Source of the DNA: an uncultured Eubacteriales bacterium
GTDB taxonomy: Bacteria > Bacillota > Clostridia > Lachnospirales > Lachnospiraceae
Length of the DNA stretch: 64,000 bases
Direction of reading: 5' to 3'
Assembly: GCA_900549105.1 (NCBI GenBank)
Contig: URND01000004.1
Location: 7,645-71,644, forward strand
Shown here: positions 15,110-25,039 of the stretch, one piece after another
Numbering within the stretch: the stretch's first letter is position 1
Layout of the letters: every line of letters begins with the position of its first letter
Notes under the pieces: model-generated
Seen by the model: the letters and a program-made list of their open reading frames with translations, nothing else
Told to the model about the DNA's origin: nothing
Databases searched by the model: none
Translations under genes and position numbers: made by a program

Positions 15110-17264
15110 TGCCGTGTTCCTCCTCTTCTTTCAACTCTTCCTCGGTAATCTCAAATCCATGTTTTAATTCAAAAATCAAATCATATGTTTCTGATGGATT
15201 CTCTGATATCTCTGCAAAATCCAACATTCTTATCAATTCTCTTTTTACCAATCCCCTAGACGAATTGATTACATCTGCATTTTGACTTCCCAATGTATCT
15301 GCTCTAAATGGCAAGGTAATGAAATCAAATATTACAGCATATTCTTTCCCCGGAAACTTTCGTAATACTCTTCCTCTACGTTGAATGTACTCTTTGGGAT
15401 TTGTACTACTAGCTAAAATAAATGCCGTTTTAATACTCGGAATATTAACACCCTCATCCAAACATTTAATAGCAACTAATGCCTGCAGCATTTCCCCTTT
15501 AGCAAACGCATTCCTTATCTGTGCTCGTTCCTGTGCAGTTTCTTGCGATGTAAACCTCCCTACACGCATTTGCATTTTATTTCCAAGCAAATCTGTAACA
15601 AAATCTATTTGTCTCGTCCCGAATGATAAATTATCAGCATCCCCTTCTTTTATTGTTGTTGCTCCGCAATATATCAGTAGATGATTATCATTCTTAAATG
15701 GTCGTACTTGTCTTTCTAACTCTGGTATTTTTCCTCTTGCTCCAGCTACAATTCTTGCTCTTTTTATCATCAATTGTTTTGCATATTCCGAAAGAACCAC
15801 TTGTCCTTTTCTCTTTGTAATAGCCTTCGCTAGCTGATGCGTAATTGATAAATACTCATCCAATTCATCTTCATCTAAATAAACTAATACTGGATAATAG
15901 TAGTATCTTGTGAGCATTTCATTTTCTATTGCATCTTTAAGTGAGTATTCTATACACTTTTCTCCAAAAAAGGACTTTAATGCATCCGTCCCTGATTCGT
16001 CGTTATGCCTATCAATTGTCGCAGATAATGCTAATCGAAAAGGTATTGTGTTAGGTAAACAGCGTCTGTAATTTACTGCCCCCATATTATGGGCTTCATC
16101 CACAACAAACACCGTATCTTTTGATAAAAGTTGAATCTGTCGCTGCACTGATTTTGTTACAAATGACGCATTCGTTGTTACAAAACAGAAGTTATCTAAA
16201 ACGCCTAAATTAAACGATCTGACTGCTTGCTCAAGATGTTTTCTCCAGTTTTTTTGTGCTGATGCTGAATACCCAACTATTGGTCTTATTCCAAATCGAA
16301 CAATATCTTCACACCATTGCTCAACTAAATGTTGATACGGACATAGAATTATAATTGCCAAACGATTATTATTGTATCTATACAAATGCTCTATACTTGC
16401 AAGTGCTGTCAGCGTTTTGCCAGTACCTGTTGCCATATCATATATGCCACGGAAACCATTTTTTTCCCATGTTTTTAATGCCTGTTTCTGATATGACCTT
16501 ATTTTGAAATCTTCTGGCAGATGAATCGGCAATTTCTCATCATCCGTTTTTGGACTTCTCCTCTCTCTTGCAGTCAGACTATTAAGATTGTTGGCCAGTT
16601 TAGGATTATACTCATATAATCGCTGTTTCACGACTTCTGGAAATTCATAAATCTCAATTCCAGGTTCATAATCCTCCCAAATTGCTCTGAAAGCCATTTG
16701 TTTTTGGAATACCCTTTCTGCATCTGACGTCCATGAACAAAAAGCATCGAATGATTCGTAATTACCTCTAAAACCATTTTCACTTTCATTCATAGAGCCC
16801 GAAAACGCTACCGAATCCCCAGCAGCATCGGTTATTATCCCCATCTTTTCATGGTACATTGAGACTTCATTCTGAGTAGTTAAAAAGGCTATTTTTATAT
16901 CCAGAATACCCTGTGCCACAAGTTGAGCTATAAATGATAAGCTTTCCCTATCCTCCTCATTCTCTGGTTCTTTTAATTCTCTAGAAAGTGAATTTTCAAT
17001 TACTTTTCTGAGTTCATAACCTTTCTGTATCTCCTGATAATCCTCTTCTGTTAATCTTGGAGAGGCTACTATTTGTATCTTCCCACCATTTTTTATTAGC
17101 CCTTTTATTCCCCTTGAAATCAGTGAAAGAGCTGATGAACAGAAAAAGCCAACAGCTCTCTGATACAAAACTGCCTCACTTAGCAACGGTATATAGAAGT
17201 CTTTAACCACATCATCAATAAACGATCTGTATTCGCCTTTAATATTCAACTCTTTAAGTCCCAT
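15099..17264 (-). CDS. PLD-family nuclease fused to SF2 (DEAH) helicase
   Basis: The 721-residue protein has an N-terminal phospholipase-D-like domain with a full HKD motif (H138-E-K140, Asp146, G156-S-M-N159), then an SF2 helicase core: Walker A MATGTGKT at 277-284, DEAH near residue 390 (VFVVDEAHNMG), SAT (LALSATIDR), and motif VI RRGRVLRKF. One HKD motif per chain implies a dimeric nuclease, as in many restriction PLD enzymes. It follows the cysteine desulfurase by 10 bases with SD GTAGGAGG. In a phosphorothioation operon this is the strongest candidate for the DNA-degrading arm; comparable helicases occur in SspFGH- and DndFGH-type modules. Confidence 0.85.
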   Translation of the reverse strand: MGLKELNIKGEYRSFIDDVVKDFYIPLLSEAVLYQRAVGFFCSSALSLISRGIKGLIKNGGKIQIVASPRLTEEDYQEIQKGYELRKVIENSLSRELKEPENEEDRESLSFIAQLVAQGILDIKIAFLTTQNEVSMYHEKMGIITDAAGDSVAFSGSMNESENGFRGNYESFDAFCSWTSDAERVFQKQMAFRAIWEDYEPGIEIYEFPEVVKQRLYEYNPKLANNLNSLTARERRSPKTDDEKLPIHLPEDFKIRSYQKQALKTWEKNGFRGIYDMATGTGKTLTALASIEHLYRYNNNRLAIIILCPYQHLVEQWCEDIVRFGIRPIVGYSASAQKNWRKHLEQAVRSFNLGVLDNFCFVTTNASFVTKSVQRQIQLLSKDTVFVVDEAHNMGAVNYRRCLPNTIPFRLALSATIDRHNDESGTDALKSFFGEKCIEYSLKDAIENEMLTRYYYYPVLVYLDEDELDEYLSITHQLAKAITKRKGQVVLSEYAKQLMIKRARIVAGARGKIPELERQVRPFKNDNHLLIYCGATTIKEGDADNLSFGTRQIDFVTDLLGNKMQMRVGRFTSQETAQERAQIRNAFAKGEMLQALVAIKCLDEGVNIPSIKTAFILASSTNPKEYIQRRGRVLRKFPGKEYAVIFDFITLPFRADTLGSQNADVINSSRGLVKRELIRMLDFAEISENPSETYDLIFELKHGFEITEEELKEEEEHGNVI

Positions 17265-17274
17265 ATAATTCCTC

Positions 17275-18420
17275 CTACAGATTTTCCCCTATAAAATCCA
17301 GTGTTTCTTGCAACTGAGCAAAATCATTATTCGAAGTGAAATAATTCACACTAAACCGAATTGTTCCCGCTGGATAGGTACCCAAAAACTGATGTGCCAA
17401 TGGAGCACAATGCAAACCTGTTCTTACTGCAATACCCTGTTCATTGAAAATATTTCCTGCGCTATCACTACTAATATCATTCAATAAACAGGAAACGATT
17501 CCTACATATCGCTGTCCTTCTAAAGCGCCGACAATTTTGATAAAATCATACTGTTTCAAAATATCCATTAAACGCTTTCTGTGTTCTTCTTCTTTACACC
17601 ATATTTCTTCTACCGTGGTTTCCTGTATCCATTTAAGCGCTGCATTCAATCCTGCTATTCCAACTATATTAAGCGTTCCCATCTCGTATTTTTCTGGAAG
17701 ACTCTCTGGCATATTCTGATTAGCTGATTCATATCCAGTTCCTCCGAAAATAACAGCTGGGAGCTTAACCGATGGATTCATAACAAAGCCGGAAATCCCT
17801 GTGGGGCCGTACAAAGTCTTATGGCCAGCGAAAACAGCAAAATCAATGCAACTAAGCCCTACATTTAAATCAACCAGTCCTGCACTCTGTGCTAAATCAA
17901 CCAAGGTAACTGAACCCTGCTTTTTTGCCAATGAAAAAATCTCTTCCACTGGCGCTATCAGTCCCATCACATTACTTGCATGACTAACAATAACAAAATC
18001 CGGTTTTACAGAATCAAACTGATACCTTATTTTTTCCATGTCATATACAAGTTCCTTTGTCACAGCAAGCTGTTGGACCGCCACGGAACCCTTATTCGCA
18101 AAATGATGTAAGGTTCTCGTTACTGCATTATGTTCAAACGGGCTTATATAAACATTATGTATTCCAGTTGCTATTATACCCTGGATGACAATATTCAAGG
18201 CAATCGTTGCTGTCGGAGTAAAAACCACCTGCTTCATAGGACAATGTAATATCTCTTGTAATCTTTTTCTTGTATCTGCTATTAAACTACTAGCAGTTCG
18301 TGCCAACGAATAATTTCCACGTCCAGCATTCCCACCACTTTGTCTGTAAAAACTATCCATAAAGGAATAGACCTCTTCTGGTTTCGGATATGTTGTCGCA
18401 GCGTTATCAAAATACGCCAT
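17275..18420 (-). CDS. sspA: Cysteine desulfurase, SspA/DndA-like
   Basis: The 381-residue PLP enzyme removes sulfur from L-cysteine for delivery to the PP-loop enzyme. It shows the class V aminotransferase start AYFDNAATTYPKPEEV, the cofactor Lys201 in FAGHKTLYGPTG, SHASNVMG and DLAQSAG around the PLP site, and catalytic Cys338 in VRTGLHCAPLAHQFLGT. It has the operon position expected for the sulfur source of a phosphorothioation system, downstream of the SspC-like ATPase by 16 bases with SD AAAGGAGG. Housekeeping IscS/SufS paralogues look alike, so the SspA name rests on context. Confidence 0.85.
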   Translation of the reverse strand: MAYFDNAATTYPKPEEVYSFMDSFYRQSGGNAGRGNYSLARTASSLIADTRKRLQEILHCPMKQVVFTPTATIALNIVIQGIIATGIHNVYISPFEHNAVTRTLHHFANKGSVAVQQLAVTKELVYDMEKIRYQFDSVKPDFVIVSHASNVMGLIAPVEEIFSLAKKQGSVTLVDLAQSAGLVDLNVGLSCIDFAVFAGHKTLYGPTGISGFVMNPSVKLPAVIFGGTGYESANQNMPESLPEKYEMGTLNIVGIAGLNAALKWIQETTVEEIWCKEEEHRKRLMDILKQYDFIKIVGALEGQRYVGIVSCLLNDISSDSAGNIFNEQGIAVRTGLHCAPLAHQFLGTYPAGTIRFSVNYFTSNNDFAQLQETLDFIGENL

Positions 18421-18436
18421 CCTGTTCCTCCTTTAT

Positions 18437-21400
18437 CTAGCAAATCTTCTTTAATATCTCCATCAATATCTGTCGTTTTTCTTGATCGGATATTGAACGC
18501 CCCATTGAATCCAATGCCGCTGTCACTTGATTGTATAATAATCTACCCTTACCTGTCCCTTCTACCTTATCGAATCGTTTTGTAATCACGTCTCCATTAT
18601 CGTCTGTAAAACTAATTTGGTATGCACTCGTATTCTGCTCTTTTCCTGCAGACTCCTTAGTGGAATGATAACCTTCTGCTGTCTCTTTGTATTTTTTTAC
18701 ATTAGATGTAAACAGTATTTTTACCTTTTCATCCCAGTCTTCAATTCTAAGATCTGTAGCAAGCTTTGCCAGTCTTACAATTGTAAGATCATCATCATTT
18801 GTGATGGTTTTAAGCAACCCTAAACATTTATCCGTTCCATCTATAAATAACTGCTCAAATACCGTCTGATTGAGTGATTCACACCAATCTTTAATAACCG
18901 AAGACAACGACATCCTATCTACATTGTTTTTGTCCTTTTGCAGAACAAAGATTTCCTTTACTTCTTCCTTCAAAACTTTTTTAACTTCAGATAAATAGCT
19001 GTCATAAAAGTCTTTTGCCAGCTTTACATTATCAGCCAAAGCATCCTGAAATTCCGCAAAGCCAAATACCTTAGGTAATTGCTCGAATAGTAATTCATTG
19101 CCACTGAGATTTTGTTTTAAAAGTTTCAACATCTCTTGGTGATCTCTTCTTATTTTCTCACCATCTGGCTTAATCTTGCATTCCTTGGTATACTTTGGCA
19201 AAGCCATATACCAACGTCTCATCGCAGAAACAACATAATCATAGGAATTAACACCTCGCTCTGCTTCCACAACGTAGTCTGAAAAATAATCTGACAGGCG
19301 CTGTACAAATGTTTCTTTTTCTGGATTCCAATCCAAATACGATAATGTAAACATATCTGGCTTGGAATTTATCTGCATAATTACATCTGGTGATACAGTC
19401 ACTTGACCATGATGATCTGCAATTATCACTTCTCTCTTATACTCATGAATAACGGCAGAAAGATAAATTGGTATTAGTCCTTTTCTAAGACCAATATGAT
19501 ATTCCGGCGCAATCAATCTCTTGTATAATTCCGCAAAAGATACCGTCCCGTTTTTACGTGTCTCTATAATAAAATCTTCAATAGTTTCCAAAACTTCTGC
19601 CATATGCTCCACTTTGTCCGGATGCAGATTCAGTCTTGGCAAACCACCATTTTCCTCCCACACGCCCGGACGTACAAGTGTACTCCTCATAATAGATACT
19701 TCCTGTCCCGATCCAGTCAGTCCAAGATTTGGCTCTAATTCATTTCGCAACAATGCGGCAACAATCTTATTTCGACTATTGCTAGCAGTTGTAGTAAGCT
19801 CATTTTTATTCATTGCTTCATTATTTATAACCGGTGTGCAAGAATAAACCTGATCACAAATATTAGACATCAACTCCGTTAGAGCCGCTTTTCTACCCAC
19901 CGGTACTTCATGTCCATTATAGATATATCTCGACTTATACTCCTCTGGTCGTGTATATCCACGCATAAAAGATTCAATAACTTCTCGCAAATCTTCATAA
20001 ATAACTTCATATTCTTCAAACAGAACCTTATCATCATTAGTGGTGTCTCTTAGAACAGATACTGCAGTAAATTCTCTTACAATCTCCTCTATAGATGAAA
20101 AATGTTTCGGCAAAATAAAAATATTGCGATCACAATTTTCACTCGTAGTAATCAACACATCTTTCAATCTATCAATTGATTCTTCGCTATGCGGAATAAT
20201 TCCATAAATCACGCCATCCGCTTCTATGGTTTCACTTTTGCGTGCCCAATCAATATCTTCTGTCACCTCGTCCTCATCGATAAATTCAAATGAAAAAAAG
20301 CGAATCATATCTCGTTCATTGTTATATCGAGACGGATATACATAATTATCAAAGTTAGAATTATTTAGGGTTTCCTTAACTGTCACCCTTCTGTTCTGAA
20401 CCTCAACCATATCACAAATCTTTTGACGAATGTCCACTCCAGATGTCTTCTTTAAACGAAGATAGTTGTTACTTCGTTTAAGGTAGATTACATACTCCCT
20501 CTCTATAAGATTATCAATTGCCTGATTAATCTCTTCTGAACTATAACTTATAGAAAAAATACTAATCAACTCATGCTTCGAAGGCTGCAATTTTTCAAAC
20601 TGCTCAAGTATATAAATAAGTGATAACGTCTTTACAATCTTACTTTCAAGAGAATTCGATTGTAATTTCTCTAAAATCAATTCAGTTAAAATATAGTTTT
20701 CGTGTATGTGTCCGGTATATATTTCTTTTTTAAGCAAGGGTTCAAAGTAGTCATAAATCAAATCCGGTGTAATAACCTCAAAATGATCGTCCTGATAGGA
20801 TTCCAAAAAAGTCGGTAATGTTGATACACTTGGTGCTGAAATGAAAGTAAATAATGTTCTTTCATTCTGAGCAACACATTCCGATAATCTAGGCAATATA
20901 AATGTTGAAACTGGATGTAACGGATAACATCCATAAATAGTTTTTTCTACTTGCCCCTCAGCCACATCGCTGAATATATTATGTTTTTCATACCTTTGTA
21001 TTAATCCTTCAAAACTATCTCTATAGTTTGTGCAGAATGTCTCCCAAAGTTTTACTTTCTTCTGAATTGCGGATTCAATAATTTCATAAGTCTGAGTAAA
21101 ATTATTATTAAGGTGAATATGCTTAAATCTCTCAGAAACTCCACGCCATCCATCAACCTTCTGCTTAGGAAGTTTGTCAATATAGTTTGCTATTTCTTTA
21201 TGAGAGATCAGCATCAAATGCATCTGCTGTTCTCCACTACGATTACACTTCTCTGCAAAATCCTGGAGCATTTTTGTATCACTTACTGATGCTTCTGTAA
21301 TATTCGCTTCTAGAAACTTACTGAACTCATCATAAATAACATATATTCCAGTATATCCCTTGCGTTTTAATCCACGAACAGCTTCCTCATAAAGATCTAC

Positions 21401-22054
21401 AACATCAAAACCTAGGAAAGGATTGAATATACTACCTGCAGTTAATGTTGGATATATTTTTTCAAACCTCTCATACGCTGCAATGTCATAGGATTGCAAT
21501 GCCTCAATATACTTCTTAATTGGCATATCAACCGCATCTTTCAACTTTTTATATGTCTCAGGAAAATCTTTTTCCCATCTCTTTATTACTTTAACAGCTG
21601 CCTTGTAATTTGTTTCAGGCATCACATCCAGAAGCCCGTTTATGGACAAGGTTCTCTGTAATGCAAGAAGAAATGCCTGAGGTAAGCTAGTATTGCTTCC
21701 CGTAATAATAACCGGAAGAATTTTATTGTTTGATTCATAGTAATTCTGAACACATTGATACAATTTAGGATTATCCTTAATCTTAGGCATAGCCTTTTTG
21801 AAAAGACCCAAATCCCTTCTCACCAGTATAGCCAAAATCGTTAATACAATATGAGACTTTCCTTTACCATAAGCACCAATAAGCACACGAGCACGTTCCG
21901 TTGATGACGGAGCAGTACTTAAGAGAACTTCTTCAAGTAACGCCAATGCCGATCTCGTTGGTATGAAATTTTTTAATTTATCGTCGTTATTCAGATCGTA
22001 TCCGATATTTACCGAATACTGGAATCCTGAAGCAACAGAAATCATTTTACTCAT
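18437..22054 (-). CDS. sspC: SspC-like large P-loop ATPase
   Basis: The 1205-residue protein has a Walker A at 60-68 (GAYGKGKSH) and a Walker B within GIYVIYDEFSKFLEA (about 240), then a long helical body. It resembles the giant ATPases of DNA-modification defence systems (SspC, and more distantly BrxC). SspC is reported as the ATPase of the single-strand phosphorothioation complex with SspB (nickase) and SspD. The gene starts 10 bases after the SspB-like gene and is followed by the desulfurase. No frameshift is visible across 3.6 kb. Naming rests on its neighbours and on the nucleotide-binding motifs. Confidence 0.75.
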   Translation of the reverse strand: MSKMISVASGFQYSVNIGYDLNNDDKLKNFIPTRSALALLEEVLLSTAPSSTERARVLIGAYGKGKSHIVLTILAILVRRDLGLFKKAMPKIKDNPKLYQCVQNYYESNNKILPVIITGSNTSLPQAFLLALQRTLSINGLLDVMPETNYKAAVKVIKRWEKDFPETYKKLKDAVDMPIKKYIEALQSYDIAAYERFEKIYPTLTAGSIFNPFLGFDVVDLYEEAVRGLKRKGYTGIYVIYDEFSKFLEANITEASVSDTKMLQDFAEKCNRSGEQQMHLMLISHKEIANYIDKLPKQKVDGWRGVSERFKHIHLNNNFTQTYEIIESAIQKKVKLWETFCTNYRDSFEGLIQRYEKHNIFSDVAEGQVEKTIYGCYPLHPVSTFILPRLSECVAQNERTLFTFISAPSVSTLPTFLESYQDDHFEVITPDLIYDYFEPLLKKEIYTGHIHENYILTELILEKLQSNSLESKIVKTLSLIYILEQFEKLQPSKHELISIFSISYSSEEINQAIDNLIEREYVIYLKRSNNYLRLKKTSGVDIRQKICDMVEVQNRRVTVKETLNNSNFDNYVYPSRYNNERDMIRFFSFEFIDEDEVTEDIDWARKSETIEADGVIYGIIPHSEESIDRLKDVLITTSENCDRNIFILPKHFSSIEEIVREFTAVSVLRDTTNDDKVLFEEYEVIYEDLREVIESFMRGYTRPEEYKSRYIYNGHEVPVGRKAALTELMSNICDQVYSCTPVINNEAMNKNELTTTASNSRNKIVAALLRNELEPNLGLTGSGQEVSIMRSTLVRPGVWEENGGLPRLNLHPDKVEHMAEVLETIEDFIIETRKNGTVSFAELYKRLIAPEYHIGLRKGLIPIYLSAVIHEYKREVIIADHHGQVTVSPDVIMQINSKPDMFTLSYLDWNPEKETFVQRLSDYFSDYVVEAERGVNSYDYVVSAMRRWYMALPKYTKECKIKPDGEKIRRDHQEMLKLLKQNLSGNELLFEQLPKVFGFAEFQDALADNVKLAKDFYDSYLSEVKKVLKEEVKEIFVLQKDKNNVDRMSLSSVIKDWCESLNQTVFEQLFIDGTDKCLGLLKTITNDDDLTIVRLAKLATDLRIEDWDEKVKILFTSNVKKYKETAEGYHSTKESAGKEQNTSAYQISFTDDNGDVITKRFDKVEGTGKGRLLYNQVTAALDSMGRSISDQEKRQILMEILKKIC

Positions 22055-22064
22055 CGACAGTCAC

Positions 22065-22961
22065 CTATACTCCTTCATCAATAGTTTCGTAATAATTTCG
22101 TACACATTCATTAAAGTCCATTTTCTGGTTCAAATGAATAACATCCAAGCCGGCTGTTCTTATTATCTTGAGTAGGCCACGATTCTCTATTTCATGCAAG
22201 ACATCTAGCATGGTTATGGCATCCAGATTAAATACTTTTCCTATATTGTATGGTCTGGTGAGCAATTCATTAAGACCAATTTCATCTCTTCCATTCGCCT
22301 GATCTACAATTACTGCAAATACGACCCACGGATTTAAAGAGCCCGCTGCCGGAATTGATTTTTTATATGTTTTCTGCTTTCTGTTTGCAATATCAATCAA
22401 GCCAAGTTCACCAAACGGACAATCTATATTATTCTCTGGAGATACTTTCCCAGAATTTGATTTATATCTTGGCAAATAGGTATTGATAATACACGCAAAA
22501 TCATCATTTAAAGATCTGATTGCAACAGAACTCGCATCATCCGCCATAAGAATATAATTTTGCAACGCCTGTACAAACTCTTCTCTCGTAAACTCTGACA
22601 TTGAAAACTCATTAAAGAAAAAGTACCATGCTGTAGCTTCTTCTTTCTGCTTTGCCAATTGATACTGCAGCAAATATAAAGTACCCAATTCCTCTATATA
22701 TCTATCATTCAAATAAACCTGCTCCCCCAATGGTGTCAGGCTCTGTATCCTTCTACCTCTTGTAGGCTCCGTTGTAAGACCTACCGCCCGCAACCAATAG
22801 CGAAGTGCTTTAACCATGTTAGACCCAATACCCAGAATGTCCATTGGGTTCTCTTCTTTGTCTATAAAGAGATCTGGCTTTTCCACAACTCGTTCCATCC
22901 CCTTGCTAAGCCATCCTTTTCTTATAAAAAATGTATCATGCGCACGAAACTTCATTGCCAT
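22065..22961 (-). CDS. sspB: SspB-like DUF4007 protein
   Basis: From the ATG at 22961, behind GGAGG by eight bases, the protein has 298 residues; a start at 22982 overlapping the sspD stop is possible but lacks an SD. It begins MAMKFRAHDTFFIRKGWLSK, the typical DUF4007 N-terminus, and contains LGIGSNMVKALRYWLRAVGL and NPWVVFAVIVDQ. DUF4007 proteins pair with PAPS-reductase-like enzymes; to my knowledge this is the SspB family, the sequence-specific nickase that opens one strand for sulfur insertion. The central order sspD-sspB-sspC supports the call. Confidence 0.75.
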   Translation of the reverse strand: MAMKFRAHDTFFIRKGWLSKGMERVVEKPDLFIDKEENPMDILGIGSNMVKALRYWLRAVGLTTEPTRGRRIQSLTPLGEQVYLNDRYIEELGTLYLLQYQLAKQKEEATAWYFFFNEFSMSEFTREEFVQALQNYILMADDASSVAIRSLNDDFACIINTYLPRYKSNSGKVSPENNIDCPFGELGLIDIANRKQKTYKKSIPAAGSLNPWVVFAVIVDQANGRDEIGLNELLTRPYNIGKVFNLDAITMLDVLHEIENRGLLKIIRTAGLDVIHLNQKMDFNECVRNYYETIDEGV

Positions 22962-22981
22962 AACACAAACCTCCATCACCA

Positions 22982-24715
22982 TTACTTTGTTCTTAAATAT
23001 TTATCCATCGTACATCCACCATCTAGGTACTTTGCTGTCATACACATTTTGCAATGCACACACTTGTCTGGATCGATATAATAGCTATCTCCTGTTATTG
23101 AAATGGCTCCTGCTCTGCAAATGGATTCACACTTCAGACACTTTCTACATGCATTAAATTTTCGCACTTGATATCCGACCATGCGTTGTAGATCATCATG
23201 ATTTCTTACGTTCATGGTTCGAACCTTTACCGCATGTTCATATCCATCCTGGCTAAACGGTTGAATGGACAGGATGGGCACATTTGTTCTTGCATCAAGA
23301 ACCAATACCTCTCTCAGTAATTTCTTTCCAAACTCAGGAGCAACACGCCCAAAAGGCGTGAACATACCTACCAGTTCATCATCAAATGGTCTCACCAATC
23401 GATAAATTTTCGCATGCTCTTCTGATGTACAGTTTGTAAACTTAATTTTTACATCACCAGCCGCTGCCAGCCCATTTCCTCCCTGCCGAGCTTTCCATTT
23501 TCCTGTGTCTACATATACCTCTGCATCCTCTTTACCAATTTTTTTAGCAAATCTTATTAGAAATTCACGCCATTTCTTTGATTCTTCTGGCATGTAAATT
23601 CTAGACAAAAACTGTGCCCTTTGATTATTGTTTGGACAACACCAGCATCCCACACGGTCATATCCCAATCTGTATGCTTCATTAAAATCCACTTTCTCTG
23701 CCAACATATACAGCCATATATCCAAATCTCTCCAGAAGAAAATCGGCGACGCCACTGTCTGCTGTTGAATCTTCACCGACTCAGCATCATCTTCTACTCT
23801 GTTGTACTTACTACGACTAACCGATTCTGATTTTCGGATTCCATAAAAGGTAAGAATCTGCTGATTCCTATACAAATTGTTTATCACTCGCGTAATAGGA
23901 CCCGTTTTAAACATCGAACAACACCAACGCATCATTCTGGCTGGCGGTCCAATATCCTCACATACATCATAAAATACCTGTTCCTCGTTTTTAGCGAATA
24001 AAAAAATAGCTTGTGGATGATTCTCTCTATACCATTCAGCATATTTTACAGTTGTCGGAAACTCCAATGTTGTGTTTCCAAAGATATGCACAAGACTCGG
24101 ATTACTTAAAGCCTTTGTTACAACATCTGCTGTTACAGTAGAATCCTTGCCTCCAGAAAAGGATATAACTAATCTCTCCTCATCAAATTTTGCAGCTGTC
24201 TTTCTAACAAAATCGAAAGATTCGTCCTTTAAATAATTCAGTCTATTACGATTGGCTTCAATAAATGTTTTTATATGCTCATTAAAATACTCATATGTAT
24301 TCTCTGATTCATATTTCTTAAGTTTCTCAGCAATCGTATCTGTATCAGCAGTCTGAAATAGTCCTCTTGGCATAGAAATACTCTTTCCATCAATATAATA
24401 TCTACTATTCACAGACCACACTGAACTTTTTACAAATTCATTTGGTTCTTTATCTAATAAAATCTCCAACAATAAACGTTCTTCTGGAAATACCGGTCTT
24501 AAATCTGTTGTTAAGTATTTTGTCTTTTCTCCACAGACCGGGCAAACACCTTTATCAGCCTGATTAATGAGCTGGATAATAGGTGTCTTACAACACTTGC
24601 ACCAATATATTTCAACCGGAAGATCTTCTACTGTTTCCCCGCCACAGACTGGGCACACTTTTTCATTTGTTTCAATATTACAGTTTCGGCACCACACTCT
24701 GTCGCTCACCTCCAA
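22982..24715 (-). CDS. sspD: SspD/DndC-like PP-loop sulfurtransferase with zinc ribbons and ferredoxin tail
   Basis: The 577-residue protein carries two N-terminal zinc-ribbon-like C-x2-C sets (residues 9-24 and 39-62), the PP-loop SFSGGKDST (185-193) of PAPS-reductase/DndC enzymes, a cysteine set around MRWCCSMFK and VGCWCCPNNN, and a C-terminal 2[4Fe-4S] ferredoxin module (CRKCLKCESIC and CVHCKMC). DndC and SspD adenylate the DNA phosphate before sulfur transfer. The attached ferredoxin resembles the family branch annotated as phosphoadenosine phosphosulfate reductase with 4Fe-4S tail. It is the first enzyme gene after the XRE regulator, 47 bases away. Confidence 0.85.
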   Translation of the reverse strand: MEVSDRVWCRNCNIETNEKVCPVCGGETVEDLPVEIYWCKCCKTPIIQLINQADKGVCPVCGEKTKYLTTDLRPVFPEERLLLEILLDKEPNEFVKSSVWSVNSRYYIDGKSISMPRGLFQTADTDTIAEKLKKYESENTYEYFNEHIKTFIEANRNRLNYLKDESFDFVRKTAAKFDEERLVISFSGGKDSTVTADVVTKALSNPSLVHIFGNTTLEFPTTVKYAEWYRENHPQAIFLFAKNEEQVFYDVCEDIGPPARMMRWCCSMFKTGPITRVINNLYRNQQILTFYGIRKSESVSRSKYNRVEDDAESVKIQQQTVASPIFFWRDLDIWLYMLAEKVDFNEAYRLGYDRVGCWCCPNNNQRAQFLSRIYMPEESKKWREFLIRFAKKIGKEDAEVYVDTGKWKARQGGNGLAAAGDVKIKFTNCTSEEHAKIYRLVRPFDDELVGMFTPFGRVAPEFGKKLLREVLVLDARTNVPILSIQPFSQDGYEHAVKVRTMNVRNHDDLQRMVGYQVRKFNACRKCLKCESICRAGAISITGDSYYIDPDKCVHCKMCMTAKYLDGGCTMDKYLRTK

Positions 24716-24762
24716 GCTTTCTCATCTTTAATGTATCATTCTATATGTCCCATAATATGGAC

Positions 24763-24960
24763 TTAGTCGTAGCTGATAATATCATTCACAGTACAATTCA
24801 AATATTTACATATTTTTTCAAGAACTTTATTGGATACTGGTTGCCCCTTACCCATTTTTGCCACAGTTGCAGAACTAAGCCCTAATTCATCCACTAAATC
24901 CTGCTTTTGAAGTCCTTTATCAAGTAATAATTTCCATAATCCCAAATACGAAACAGTCAT
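24763..24960 (-). CDS. XRE-family regulator of the phosphorothioation operon
   Basis: This 65-residue protein is one Cro/CI-type helix-turn-helix: LQKQDLVDELGLSSATVAKM then VSNKVLEKICKYLNCTVNDI, the single-domain form that resembles HTH_26 proteins. It is encoded first in the operon, 47 bases before the SspD-like gene, with SD AGGAGAGG. It probably controls its own promoter (25011-25039) and so the whole 15-kb operon. An imperfect repeat TAAC-N5-GTTA lies between the promoter and the start codon and could be its operator. Confidence 0.85.
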   Translation of the reverse strand: MTVSYLGLWKLLLDKGLQKQDLVDELGLSSATVAKMGKGQPVSNKVLEKICKYLNCTVNDIISYD

Positions 24961-25010
24961 AACAACAAAGCCTCTCCTAACAACTCGTTACAATGCACCC
25001 ATAATAAATA

Positions 25011-25039
25011 AGTATACCATGAAGGTGCCTTTTTGTCAC
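25011..25039 (-). promoter_or_regulatory. Promoter of XRE-ssp operon
   Basis: GTGACA (25034-25039) and TATACT (25011-25016) are 17 bases apart on the minus strand, about 50 bases before the XRE gene start. No other strong promoter was seen inside the tightly spaced genes down to 9620, so this one may drive all of them. Confidence 0.65.
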
